Source: Amphimedon queenslandica
Lineage: Eukaryota > Porifera > Demospongiae > Haplosclerida > Niphatidae
DNA length: 64,000 bases
Reading direction: 5' to 3'
Assembly (NCBI RefSeq): GCF_000090795.2
Contig: NW_003546243.1
Span: forward strand, 1,035,712-1,099,711
Shown: positions 23,083-45,327 of the stretch, in pieces
Numbering within the stretch: position 1 is the stretch's first letter
Layout: every line of letters starts with the position of its first letter
Notes under the pieces: model-generated
Told to the model about the DNA's origin: nothing
The model's database searches: none
Seen by the model: the letters and a program-made list of their open reading frames with translations, nothing else
Program-made: the position numbers and the translations under genes

Positions 23083-24212
23083 CTCGTCCATTCCCTGGTC
23101 CATTCCCTGGTCCAGCATGCAGACGCATAATACAATGTCTCCCTGGACAGGTTTTTGATGAGAGGGTTTGTCGCTGTGTCTGTCCAGTACGTATACAACA
23201 GTGTCCAGGAGGATCAACATTTGATCAAGGCACTTGCAAGTGTCGATGCAATGCTGTATGCAACCAGTTTCAGGTACTTAATGAAGCAGCCTGCAGGTGT
23301 GACCCACATAACAATCCACCAGCAAGTAATTGTCCAGGTTTGAGGTGCTTTGTAAATCAAGTTCCAAATTTCCAAACATGTCAATGCCAGTGTCGTAACT
23401 TAGTCCAGTGTCGCTTTCCTCAGATATTCAATCCAAGCACTTGTCAGTGTCAGTGTCCTGCTAACAGAGCCTGCACCAATTTGCAGTTTGTAGATCCTAA
23501 TACATGTCAGTGTGTATGTAGACAAGATATTGCTTGTCCAAGAGGACAGGTTAGGGATCCATTTAGCTGTAGGTGTGAATGTGACAGGAGAAGCTGTCGG
23601 TTTCCTCAAGTACTCAATCCTGATACCTGCCAGTGTGAATGCAGCAGACGTTTCTGTCCCAGTCCTAGGTTCCTCAATCCAGCTACTTGTCAATGTGAGT
23701 GCAGCAATGGCCAATCTAGCTGTAATCCTCAAAACCAAAGGTTTAATCCTGATACTTGTCAATGTGAATGTACTAGAGTATCAGTGACAGTAGAAGTCAC
23801 TGAGCCAGGTATACCAATACCAGGTCCACCAGCTGTGGGTCCTCAACCTCCTATCTTCATTGGTGGAGGATCAAGAACTCCTGGTGGAAGATTACGTCCT
23901 GGTACTAATAGATTCATTTTTGGAGGCAATGGTTTCAATGGTTTCAATACTGGTTTCAATACTGGTTTTCCCCAAACCTTTGGAAATGGGTTTCAGTTTT
24001 TAGGAAGAAGAAAAAGAGCAGCACTTGTCAATGAGAGAAACCGTCGTCGTACTTCAAGATCTCCAGGAGGAGGTGGTTTTATATTCTTACCTCCAGCACC
24101 AGTAGGACCTCCTGCTACTAGTCCACCATCAACCCGTACTGAGATTCGTTTTGTCTCACCACCATGCCCTGCAGGAACTTTCCTCAATAGTGCCACATGC
24201 TCATGTAACTAA
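23083..24212 (+). CDS. CXCXC-repeat secreted protein C2, 3' part (cut by gap)
   Basis: Begins inside the PGP-rich lead (RPFPGPFPGPAC) and runs to a stop; about 376 aa are visible. It has ten CXCXC modules, a PGP linker, a Gly/Phe/Asn stretch (GFNGFNTGFNTGF), a basic site GRRKR, a basic Ser/Arg tail and the terminal half-module CPAGTFLNSATCSCN. At the nucleotide level it nearly equals gene D through the whole shared CDS, but the 3' UTRs separate within about 20 bp of the stop. The signal-peptide exon must lie in the gap. It may be a separate gene or the rest of gene C. Confidence 0.75.
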
Positions 24213-24760
24213 AATGTGTCATGAACTGTTACAAACAAGTACATTCTTTGATGGTTAATTTTTGTATTAATGCTTTTGGTTATCATAATAATAATTTAAA
24301 TTTTAATCATTTGCTCCACTCTGCCTGTGATTGTACATGTGCTGATACTCTTTTTGCTAAAGTTGCCACTTAACTGCTATTATAAGCTCTATAATACACA
24401 CTAAGCAACATTTTAATGTTATTTTCTACCATTAACGTAGAAAGTATTTTAATAGCTCAGTAGTCCAGCGATCAGTGAAGTTTTTAGTACATGATTTTAG
24501 AGACAACTAACAACAATGATAATAAAGTTAACTTCCACCTAAGGAAGTTCTTGATGTAAACATAAATTTAGTAACTAACCAAGCCCAGCTATTGCTAGGC
24601 CAATAAACAAAGAAGTATCACCAGGTGTGATCCCACCTGTGTGGGCATGAGGGCAACATCAAGACACAATATGAAAGACTAAAAGAACTTTTGTTGTGAA
24701 AATTTCTTATAAAAAGACAAAATTCAGATAACAGTAACAAGCTGCCAGCAGTGGGCATAG
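24213..24760. other. Spacer before CXCXC gene D
   Basis: Contains the 3' UTR of C2 and, at 24708-24715, TATAAAAA 46 bp ahead of the gene D start region. No other feature recognised. Confidence 0.55.
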
Positions 24761-26134
24761 ATGATGAAGTGCTTCAGTTGCATTATTTGTCTCCTTGCTA
24801 TCACACTTGTAAGGGCATGCTACCAAACATTAGTGGTATATTATATGTTTCTCTATTTTTTGCTGTAGGTGGTAGATGGTATTAAATACCGACACAATTA
24901 CCAACAGCCAAAGAAAGGTAATGTACTGCCAGTCCCTTTTCCCTTAGTACCAGCTCAAGGTCCTCTACCATTGAGAGGTCCATTGCCAGGACCATTACCA
25001 GGCCCTCGTCCATTCCCTGGTCCATTCCCTGGTCCAGCATGCAGACGCATAATACAATGTCTCCCTGGACAGGTTTTTGATGAGAGGGTTTGTCGCTGTG
25101 TCTGTCCAGTACGTATACAACAGTGTCCAGGAGGATCAACATTTGATCAAGGCACTTGCAAGTGTCGATGCAATGCTGTATGCAACCAGTTTCAGGTACT
25201 TAATGAAGCAGCCTGCAGGTGTGACCCACACAACAATCCACCAGCAAGTAATTGTCCAGGTTTGAGGTGCTTTGTAAATCAAGTTCCAAATTTCCAAACA
25301 TGTCAATGCCAGTGTCGTAACTTAGTCCAGTGTCGCTTTCCTCAGATATTCAATCCAAGCACTTGTCAGTGTCAGTGTCCTGCTAACAGAGCCTGCACCA
25401 ATTTGCAGTTTGTAGATCCTAATACATGTCAGTGTACATGTAGACAAGATATTGCTTGTCCAAGAGGACAGGTTAGGGATCCTTTTAGCTGTAGGTGTGA
25501 ATGTGACAGGAGAAGCTGTCGGTTCCCTCAAGTACTCAATCCTGATACCTGCCAGTGTGAATGCAGCAGACGTTTCTGTCCCAGTCCTAGGTTCCTCAAT
25601 CCAGCTACATGTCAATGTGAGTGCAGTAATGGCCAATCTAGCTGTAATCCTCAAAACCAAAGGTTTAATCCTGATACTTGTCAATGTGAATGTACTAGAG
25701 TATCAGTGACAGTAGAAGTCACTGAGCCAGGTATACCAATACCAGGTCCACCAGCTGTGGGTCCTCAACCTCCTATCTTCATTGGTGGAGGATCAAGAAC
25801 TCCTGGTGGAAGATTACGTCCTGGTACTAATAGATTCATTTTTGGAGGCAATGGTTTCAATGGTTTCAATACTGGTTTCAATACTGGTTTTCCCCAAGCC
25901 TTTGGAAATGGGTTTCAATTTTTAGGAAGAAGAAAAAGAGCAGCACTTGTCAATGAGAGAAACCGTCGTCGTACTTCAAGATCACCAGGAGGAGGTGGTT
26001 TCATATTCTTACCTCCAGCACCAACAGGACCTCCTGCTACTAGTCCACCATCAACCCGTACTGAGATTCGTTTTGTCTCACCACCATGCCCTGCAGGAAC
26101 TTTCCTTAATAGTGCCACATGCTCATGTAACTAA
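24761..26134 (+). CDS. CXCXC-repeat secreted protein D
   Basis: Exon 1 (24761-24808) encodes MMKCFSCIICLLAITL, a signal peptide; phase-0 intron; exon 2 24869-26134 (437 aa in total). Order in the product: short Tyr/His lead, PGP-rich segment (~residues 40-70), three CXCXC modules, the spacer HNNPPAS, a second block starting NCPGLRC with seven modules, a PGP linker, a GFNTGF stretch, the furin-like site GRRKR at about residue 365, a basic tail, and the terminal half-module CPAGTFLNSATCSCN. It is the complete reference for C and C2. Cys spacing CxCxC with P-x-x-F/L-N/D-x-x-T-C is constant. Extracellular, probably heavily disulfide-bonded; function unknown. Confidence 0.88.
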
Positions 26135-27136
26135 ATGTGTCATTTGATATTATAATGTATGATACTATAATGTTTCAGTTTGACTTTGATAATTTGGTCA
26201 ATGATAACTTTTGAAAATTGAACTTTCTTGCTAACAAAGCAGCTGAATGTTTGCAGCAAATCTAAATGTGACACAGGCATAAACATAATAAAAAGTGATT
26301 AAGATATGCCATAACTACAGCTTCTAAAATTCAGAGTCAGCTCAAATTTGATGCATATAACATAGTAACATCAGAAAATGAAAAATGAAAAAGTTCAAAT
26401 GCCCTGTACTTTGTACTATATAGTCCATGGTCGTTGGAGCAATTTTAAAATTTATAAAAATATAGTCAGATCAAACTTAAAAACATAACATAAGAACACG
26501 TATTAAGCATCAGAAATATAATAAAAATGAAGAATTCTCTCTTAATTATTTTTGATTAAATGGAGATAATTCTGCAGCAGCTCATATGAGCATTAGATTA
26601 GAGTTTTTAATTTCAATAGATAGTAACCAATCCATTAACAAGCTTAAGTTATTAAAAAACAAATTTTTAAAAAACAAATTAAAAAAAAACAAATTAGTTG
26701 CTTTGAAGGTGCCATCACTGCATTGAACGAGCCCTGTAATGCCTACTCAGAGAAAAATTAGAAAGTCAAAACAAACAAAATCTAGCATTGAATACGGCTA
26801 TTTAGTCTGAGTAGTTTTTGAATTTTTAGCCTCCCACTATTGTCACTATTGTGACTGCAATTCAAAAGAACCAGGAAACTGTCACAAAAAGACACATCAG
26901 CCCTTTATTGGGCATGGGCTGAGGCAAACACGAAAAAGCCGACTCCCATGAGTGTGGTAAAGGTGACAATAGGGGGTAGAAGAGAAAGACTAAACTTGAG
27001 CTATAAAGAATAGTTCTTTGTTAAACACCCTCAGGACAAAGACTAGAGCGATAAGAAGAAGCATAAAAGGAGAGTCATTTTGGACTGTGAATTGCATTAT
27101 AGGTTGGCTCACACATAGATCCAGTGAGCCACAAAA
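26135..27136. other. Spacer between CXCXC genes D and E
   Basis: Includes a degraded palindrome-core repeat at about 26330-26530 in reverse orientation and A-rich runs near 26650-26690. Possible TATA-like boxes for gene E are CTATAAAG at 27001 and CATAAAAGG at 27062; neither is decisive. Confidence 0.5.
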
Positions 27137-28536
27137 ATGAAGCTGATCTGTTGTGCTTTGCTCTTGATAGCACTAGTAAGGAGCTATATATAATTAATTT
27201 TAACTACTTCTGTGCTTTATAGGGTGCACAAGCATATCTACCAAACAAACATGCAGGGCACTTGGTCCATCCATACAACTATGGATATCAACAGGGATAC
27301 CATGGATACTATCCATACAATATCCCAATAAACTATCGTTATAATGGAGGACTAAATCATCACAACAATCACCATGGCCATCGTAGATGCCCTGGAAACA
27401 CACAAACATGTCCCGAGGGCTATACTTTTAATAGGAGGCTCTGCGGTTGCTTCAAAGATGGAGATGAGCTACCAGAGACTACAGGTCAAACACCTAGAAA
27501 AGTCAAAGTCCCAGTTCCTGTACCAGTACCAATTCCAGCAGTTCGCCCACCACCATGTCAAAGGATCTTCCCTTGCACTGTAGGACAAGTTTTTGACGAG
27601 AGTCGATGCCAGTGTGTGTGTGCAGTGCAAATCACACAATGTCCAGGTAGGACAACATACAATCCAAGCCAGTGCAAGTGCGAGTGTACAATAATACAGG
27701 CCTGTCTCTCATTCCAACGGTTCAATACATTACTGTGTGTATGTGAACCATCTACCCCTCCTACAGTTCCCCTTCCTCCAGCCCCCCTTCCACCAGTAGT
27801 GGTATTCCCTCCTGCTCCGGCTCCACCAGGTCCACTTCCACCACTTCCACCAGCAGGGCCTATCTGCCCCCCATCCAGCCAATTCCGTTGCAATAGTTTC
27901 CAGGTCCTCAATCCCAGTACATGCAACTGCGAGTGCTCACCATTAGCAGCATCTCGTTGTAGGTTTCCACAGTCTCTCAATCCTACCACGTGTCAGTGTG
28001 AATGCAGTAGAACGACTGCAGCCAGTTGTAACTCACAACTCCAAAGGTTCAATTTTGATAACTGTGAGTGTGAGTGCATCAATGTATTTGTCACTATTCA
28101 AAGAACCATTCCCGGTGCACCAGTCCGAGGTCCTTCTATTCCAGGTCCTTTTGTACCAGGTCCTTTCATACCAGCTCCTCCAGCTCCTTTCCCTCCATTT
28201 ATACCAAGAACTGGTAGGACTGGTACTCCTGGTACTAGGAGCAAGCGCAGAGCTAAGAAGAGAGAAGCTAGAAATGGTGAAGTTTTGGGACCTGATGGAG
28301 AATTTAAAGTCCGAGGTGTTATGAAGCGTCGTACAGGTCCAACTGGGCCTGGTACTGGTCCTGGATTTATATTTCCTCCTATTCTTCCACCAGTAAGAGG
28401 TCCTCCTGTCCGTGGACCATCAATACCTGGACCATTTGTTCCAGGTCCTTCCACAATCGTGACTGAAAGAAGGCTAGTATCAGCTCCTTGCCCAGCTGGA
28501 ACAGTTGTAAACAGTCGATCATGTGAATGCTTATAA
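27137..28536 (+). CDS. CXCXC-repeat secreted protein E
   Basis: Exon 1 (27137-27175) encodes MKLICCALLLIAL; phase-0 intron; exon 2 27223-28536 (450 aa in total). The mature N-terminus is Tyr/Gly/His-rich (GYQQGYHGYYPYN and a His/Asn run). One early Cys module precedes a PVPVPVPIP segment, then three CXCXC modules, a long Pro-rich spacer (about residues 195-225, with PLPPAPLPP), a second block starting CPPSSQFRC with three modules, PGP-type linkers (GPFVPGPFIP), basic sites (SKRRAKKR, MKRR), and the terminal half-module CPAGTVVNSRSCECL. It has the same plan as D but with strong sequence divergence and spacer growth, so it is an older paralogue. Confidence 0.87.
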
Positions 28537-29576
28537 GACCAATGCCTCTATAAACTGTACTGTTTAAATAAGCTTTACTTTCCACAGTGTAATGATGATT
28601 ATTATTAACTATTTTCTATAAAAATTTTAAAAGCAAACTCTATAGGTAAAAATCAATGAGCAATAGAATTTAGTTGCCATAGCCAATGTTATGATGAAAT
28701 CAAAAATAATATGAAGTATGAACCAGATTTGGGGTCAACAGTGAGCACAGTTCATGAGCTGACAAGCACTGCACTACAATGCATGTCTTTAAAGTAATTT
28801 TAAAATTCAAATTTAACTGAAATTATACATTAATTTAGATTATGTATATGTATCAGAATAAAATATAAAATAAAGAAATAAAAAGGTTTATAAAATAAAA
28901 CCATGTACTATAGTACATGCATGGTCTTGTACCAGATTTTTGAGCAACTTTAAAAATTATAAAAATCTAGATTTAATTGAAATCAGCTCAAACTTGATAC
29001 AAAGCATATAAACATGTATATGTATCAGAAACAATTACAAAAATCAGGAATTTTCTTCTTTTCATTTTTGGCAAAATTTGGCCCGAGACTATAATCATGT
29101 ACTATAGTACATGATCTCGGATCAGATTTTTGAGTAACTTCAAGAAACTACAAGCAGATTCTATTACAAATTCCTGATTCATGAATATTAAAAGAAACAT
29201 CAAAATGAATCACCATAGCAAGCATTCAATTAGACTAATTACTAAAACTGAACAATCTGTTTAGTCTAACATACAATAGGCTACAAAGGAATTGGCACTA
29301 TTGATTATAAACACTTTTCTACTTTGACAAAGTAAAGGAAACAGATTGCTTAATAATCACCCACAAAGTTGTTTAGCCAACCTTTATGATGAGAAGCATA
29401 AAGTCAAAACTCTAAAGGTGTCAATATCAACATTCACATGTAACATACTGTTATTGTCAAAGGAGATAAGGAGGCAATCAATGAGTGATGACTATACTGT
29501 ATGCATTAATAGAGAGTGGGAGCCATAGGCTATAAAATAAAGGTCAAAACTTCAGTTTGATATTGGTCAAATCATT
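28537..29576. other. Spacer between CXCXC genes E and F
   Basis: Two reverse-oriented palindrome-core repeat units lie at about 28780-29150, with ATGTACTATAGTACATG-type cores near 28910 and 29100. TATAAAAT at 29531-29538 is the likely TATA box of gene F (39 bp before the next gene's start codon). A short open frame at 29346-29528 has no family features. Confidence 0.6.
28780..29150 (-). repeat. Palindrome-core repeat, two units
   Basis: Minus-strand copies of the family, with cores spaced about 190 bp and arms that include AGCTGATTTC and ATACATGTTTATATG-like segments. Confidence 0.68.
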
Positions 29577-31260
29577 ATGTTTATCATAACAAAGCTCTTA
29601 TTCTTCATAACTCTTCTAGTAAGTTTGCTATTTACTATTTGACGTGTTATTTGCGATTATTGCTTTACAGGTGACAGTTTTCTCTCAAAATGTTAGCATC
29701 TCAGTAACAAGATTATGTGAGAGAAAGCAATGCAACAATGCTCAAGTATTTGATGATCATTTGTGCCAATGTGTTTGCCTCACAGAGCTACAGTGTCCAG
29801 GTTTAACAGTCCTTGAGCCTCAAAGCTGTACTTGTTATTGTCCTCAGGAATTCAGTAATTGTCCACAGTATCAAACTTTTGATCCATTTAGGTGTGCATG
29901 CATTTCTTCAAATAGCAGATTACCAGAGCCAATTCAGCCACAAAATCCTAATCAAGGGGCACCCTATAATCCCTATCATCCATCCCAACCCTATCAACCT
30001 CACTCTCCATTTGCACCATCCCCACCACCTGGTACTCAAGGACCTTACATACCACCAGGCACTCAAGGACCTTACATACCACCACCTGGTACTCAAGGAC
30101 CTTACGTATCACCAGGCACTCAAGGACCTTACGTACCACCACCTGGTACTCAAGGACCTTACGTACCACCAGGCACTCGAGGGCCTTATGCACCACCTGG
30201 TAATCAAGGACCATATTATTATCCTCCTGGTTATCAACTAGGACCTTATGTACCACCAGGTAATCAAAGACCTCCAGGGAGTCAAAGACCTTATTATCCT
30301 CCTGGTACTCAAGGACCATATGTACCCCCACCAAGTACTCAAGGACCATATGTACCACCACCAAGTACTCAAGGACCATATGTACCACCACCAAGTACTC
30401 AAGGACCTTACGTACCTCCATCAGGTACTCAAGGGCCATATGCACTACCAGGTATTCAAGTACCATATTATCCTCCTGGTTCTCAAGGACCACCTGGTAA
30501 TCAAGGGCCTTACGTACCCCCACCAAGTACTCAAGGGACAGCAGCACCGCCAGCTAATAATCAAGTACCACTACAACCACCAACTAATCAAAGGCCAATA
30601 TCCCAAGGGCCAGTGTCACCCAATACAGGCACACCTATTGACAGTAACCAAGCAACAGCCTCTATTGGCTGTTCAAATGAGGTACGTCTTCGTTGCCAAG
30701 GACACCAAATGCTAGATGAAAACACCTGTAACTGCTACTGTCCAACAAATGCCAACAGACATTGTTCCAGTTCCCAAATAATAAATCCAAATACGTGTAC
30801 ATGTCAATGTGCAATAGTAAGCTGTGGCCCCAATCGTAAATTAGACACTGACAATTGCCAGTGTACAAGTGCATGTCCTGAGACAGCAGGCTCATGTGCT
30901 AATTCATTGCAAATGTTCAATCCTAGTACTTGCTCTTGTTCTTGTGTACAAGTTTTGCTTCCAACATCACTTACTGATAGACGTAGAGGAAGACAGCGTG
31001 GTAGAGGAAGACAAAGGTCACACAGTAGTCGCAGTAAACGATCCAGTGAAATGGAAGCAATTGAGAAAAGACGTGCTTCAAAATCCAAATCCAAATCGAA
31101 ATCGTCCAAATCAAAATCAAAGTCTAAATCAAAATCAGGCTTAGAAACCCAGCAAGCAAGTCGTAGAGTGCAGCCAGCTCCTTGTCCTGTTGGCTATATC
31201 CTCAATCAAGCAACTTGCGAGTGTCTGTTTCCAGCTTTCAATGAAAACTTTGCTCCATAG
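29577..31260 (+). CDS. CXCXC-repeat secreted protein F (PGTQGPY repeats)
   Basis: Exon 1 (29577-29618) encodes MFIITKLLFFITLL; phase-0 intron; exon 2 29671-31260 (543 aa in total). Three CXCXC modules (first CNNAQVFDDHLCQCVC) are followed by a huge spacer of about 200 residues, made of 8-11-residue repeats such as PPGTQGPYVPP and PPSTQGPYVPP with Tyr at a regular place. The second block starts CSNEVRLRC and has four modules. Then comes a strongly basic region with GRQRGRGRQR, the furin-type SRSKRSS, and Ser/Lys runs (KSKSKSKSSKSKSKSKSKS). The terminal half-module is CPVGYILNQATCECL. The Ser/Lys runs recall silaffin-like proteins only in composition. Extracellular; structural role inferred. 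Confidence 0.87.
30010..30540 (+). repeat. Coding tandem repeats PGTQGPY(V/I)PP
   Basis: About 15 imperfect in-frame copies of 24-33 bp built on GGTACTCAAGGACCTTA. Copies differ by Gly/Ser swaps (PGTQ or PSTQ) and by insertions with YYPPG. The array falls exactly in the spacer between the two Cys-module blocks. Confidence 0.88.
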
Positions 31261-31881
31261 ACTACAATTATTTCATTCATTAATTGTTGTTTAATAATGT
31301 TATTAATAAAATGATTAGCACATTTAAGTGCAAAAATGAGATCAATAATTAAGAGATGGTACAAGCATATGAAACTGGAACCAATTGCAAGCACCACTTT
31401 GAGCAATTTTTGCAGTTTCAAATTAAACAATACTTGCACATTATGACAAACACATTCATGCATGCATGCAAAGCTCTGCGGTTTGAATCAGATACGTTTA
31501 GTGACTACTATATTGACAAACATAATGTGTGTGGGTTACATTCAATGCTAGGGCATTAACTGCAGCCAAGATATTAGTCAAAACAGAATTCACACAAAGA
31601 CAAAATGCTGCATTGTTCTTATTGGTCTCACCCTCTGGGCCTTCTCCCACATGAGTAGGCAAGGAACTATTGTCTGTCTGTCATTCACATATGCATTGTT
31701 CTTATGTGCACAAATTTTGTGAGAAAAACACCAGTGATGAATAAACCAACCTAGCAACAATTCAAAGCTTATGGAGCCACATCAAATTCTGCATAATCAA
31801 AACACTGCCTCACCCAATGAATAGCCTTCACATATAAGACACTCAAATAATCATCATTCAATAAAAAACTACAAATCAAGA
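31261..31881. other. Spacer between CXCXC genes F and G
   Basis: Contains the 3' UTR of F (AATAAA near 31304) and, near 31831, CATATAAG as a possible TATA box for G. Short open frames are unsupported. Confidence 0.5.
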
Positions 31882-33878
31882 ATGAGGGAGAATTTTATTC
31901 TTCCCTTAGTCTTTGCTGCTCTATTTGTCGTGGTAAGTTAGTCTAATAATAATGAAGTGGGTTTATGTTATGAACTAATTTCTTCTTTTAGTCAACCAAT
32001 GCTCAATTCCCACACCACCAGTATTACCCATGGTTCCAGTGGTTTTACATGCATCCTCAGCCAGTGCAACCACCAGCCCCCATACCTCCTACTCCAACTG
32101 CTTGTACGATCGATCACAGCACTACAAGGTGCTTGGAAGGAGAATTCTTTAACAAAACAAGTTGCAAGTGTGAGTTTGATCACAAAAACACGACAACAGC
32201 TCCGCCATCAACAAATACTACATGCATAGAAACACCTTGTTTACCAGGGCAGGCATTTCACAAAGAAACATGCAAATGTCTCTGCATATTGATAAGGTTG
32301 TGTCCTGGCAATGCTGTCTTTGATGACACCACATGTAGATGCAAGTGTAATGCTGTTAGTCTCTGTAATCAAGGGTATTACTTTGACCCTTATATGTGTG
32401 GCTGCATGGCTAGATTCTTCCGTCCTTTCCTCCCCAGGCCTATTCCTCAAAGGCCTATTCCTCAAAGGCCTATTCCTCAAAGGCCTATTCCTCAAAGGCC
32501 TATTCCTCAAAGACCTATTCCTCAAAGGCCTATTCCTCAAAGGCCTATTCCTTTAAGACCAACTCTGCCAATACCCAATCCTATCATACCACAGCAGAGA
32601 TGTCCACCTCAGGCCAGTGCATTTTGCAGAAACTTTGAGCAGTTCAATCCTCAAACTTGCAAATGCTACTGCCCTGCTAATGCAAGGTTTCAGTGTAGAA
32701 TCCCAAAGCAAATAAACACCACTTCATGCCAATGTGATTGTCCAGCGAAAGTGTGTGGCCGGAATCATTATTATGACAGCAACGATTGCACCTGCAAATG
32801 TAGGTCTGCTCTGTCTTGTTCAAGCTTACAAACAATCGACCAAAACACTTGTACTTGCCAGTGTCAGTATTCCATATTACTAATACAAGTTCCATATCAG
32901 ACTTCAAGAGGTAAAAGACAGGCCTTCACAGGGCGCACAGGATCTGTTAGGGTCATAGGAGGTGGACGGACTTTTCCAGCTACAAGAAGACTCAGGGGAG
33001 GCACTAGAGGCAGGACAAGAAGCATATTCTTTCCACCAGGATTTGTTCCAGCTCAACCTCCATCATTCTTCGGGCCACCATCAACTAGAGGGACAAGAGG
33101 TCGAACAAGGGGAACAAGAATAATTACAAATTTTGGTACAATACCATTTAGACCATCAACTAGAGGGACAAGAGTTAGGACAAGGGGAACAAGAATAATT
33201 ACAAACTTTGGTACAGTACCGTTTCCTTCACCAGGATTTGCTCCATCATTCTTTAGGCCATCAACTAGAGGAACAAGAGGTAGGACAAGGGGAACAAGAA
33301 TAATTACAAACTTTGGTACAGTACCATTTCCTTCACCAGGATTTGCTCCATCATTCTTTAGGCCATCAACTAGAGGTACAAGAGGTAGGACAAGGGGAAC
33401 AAGAATAGTAACAAATTTTGGCACAGTACCATTCTCTCCATCAGGATTCTTTAGACCATCAACTGGGAGAGGAAGGACAAGGGGAACAAGGATAATAACA
33501 AGCTTTGGTACAATACCATTCTCTCCATCAGGATTTGCTCCAGCTCCATCAGTACCTAGTACAAATTTTGGAATACCATCATTTACATTCTTTGGACCAA
33601 CTAGCACTAGAGGCACCAGAGGAAGAGGAAACATTAGAATTATAACAAATGGAGGCTTCGTACCAGCACCATCCTTCTTTGGAAGACGCAAGCGAGACAT
33701 TATTAAAGAAGAGGAAAACAAATCACAAAATCATCAAAAGCGAATGACGAGGACAAGATCAAGAAATAGAAGCAGAATAGTAAGTCATAGCACAATTTCA
33801 GTACTAGAGAGACGCATTGTACCTGGAGGCTGTCCTAATGGAATGAGATCAAATCCAAACACATGTGAATGTTTTTGA
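31882..33878 (+). CDS. CXCXC-repeat secreted protein G (RPIPQ, RGTRGRTRGTR repeats)
   Basis: Exon 1 (31882-31932) encodes MRENFILPLVFAALFVV; phase-0 intron; exon 2 31992-33878 (645 aa in total). Four Cys modules (for example CLPGQAFHKETCKCLC) are followed by eight RPIPQ pentapeptides in the inter-block spacer, then a second block starting CPPQASAFC with four modules. The following linker is greatly expanded: five or six copies of a ~30-residue unit with RGTRGRTRGTRIITNFGTVP, separated by PSPGFAPSFFRPS. A furin-like GRRKR site and a basic tail precede the terminal half-module CPNGMRSNPNTCECF. It thus repeats the cluster plan with two separate expansions. Very high positive charge in the linker. 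Confidence 0.87.
32441..32560 (+). repeat. 15-bp coding repeats (RPIPQ), about 8 copies
   Basis: Almost identical copies of AGGCCTATTCCTCAA in gene G, the least diverged coding array here, which suggests recent expansion or contraction. Confidence 0.92.
33085..33640 (+). repeat. Long coding repeats (RGTRG...TNFGTVP)
   Basis: Five or six in-frame copies, most 90-120 bp, each with AGGACAAGGGGAACAAGAAT followed by a TNFGT codon run. Spacing varies because some copies carry an extra PGFAPSFF part. Confidence 0.87.
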
Positions 33879-33954
33879 CTCTGAATATAATAAATGTATC
33901 ATGCTAAATACTACATAATTATTATAACTAATTATTGTCAATGATAAATCTAAG

Positions 33955-45188
<11,234 letters not shown>

Positions 45189-45327
45189 TTTCAACTTGGA
45201 CTGAGATTTGAGAGAATTACTTAAAGGGCGGGGCTAATAACAGCTCTTCAGCTCCGCCCATTTAAGCTCAAACTTGGCGCATGCGCAGTGTGTAAGCAAG
45301 TTCTCCACCACGTGCTTTGAGTATAAA
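45189..45327. promoter_or_regulatory. Divergent promoter NDUFV3 / RPS11 with NRF1-type site
   Basis: 139 bp between start codons. GCGCATGCGC at 45277-45286 is a perfect NRF1-type palindrome, and CACGTG at 45309-45314 is an E-box. NRF1 drives nuclear genes for respiration in animals, which suits NDUFV3. Binding is inferred. Confidence 0.7.

Noticed and set aside
22932-24212. Single open frame running through the N gap
   Set aside because: The part before the gap is in a different frame from gene C's real product, and N codons hide any stop. It is an artefact of the gap.
30010-30540. Collagen-like domain in gene F
   Set aside because: Gly does not occur at every third residue; repeats are 8-11 residues long.
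29948-30547. Long minus-strand open frame antisense to gene F
   Set aside because: It is the complement of the PGTQGPY codon repeats; repeat periodicity keeps the other strand open. No start context or family match.
33053-33721. 222-codon minus-strand frame antisense to gene G
   Set aside because: Mirror of the RGTRGRTRGTR coding repeats; same reason.
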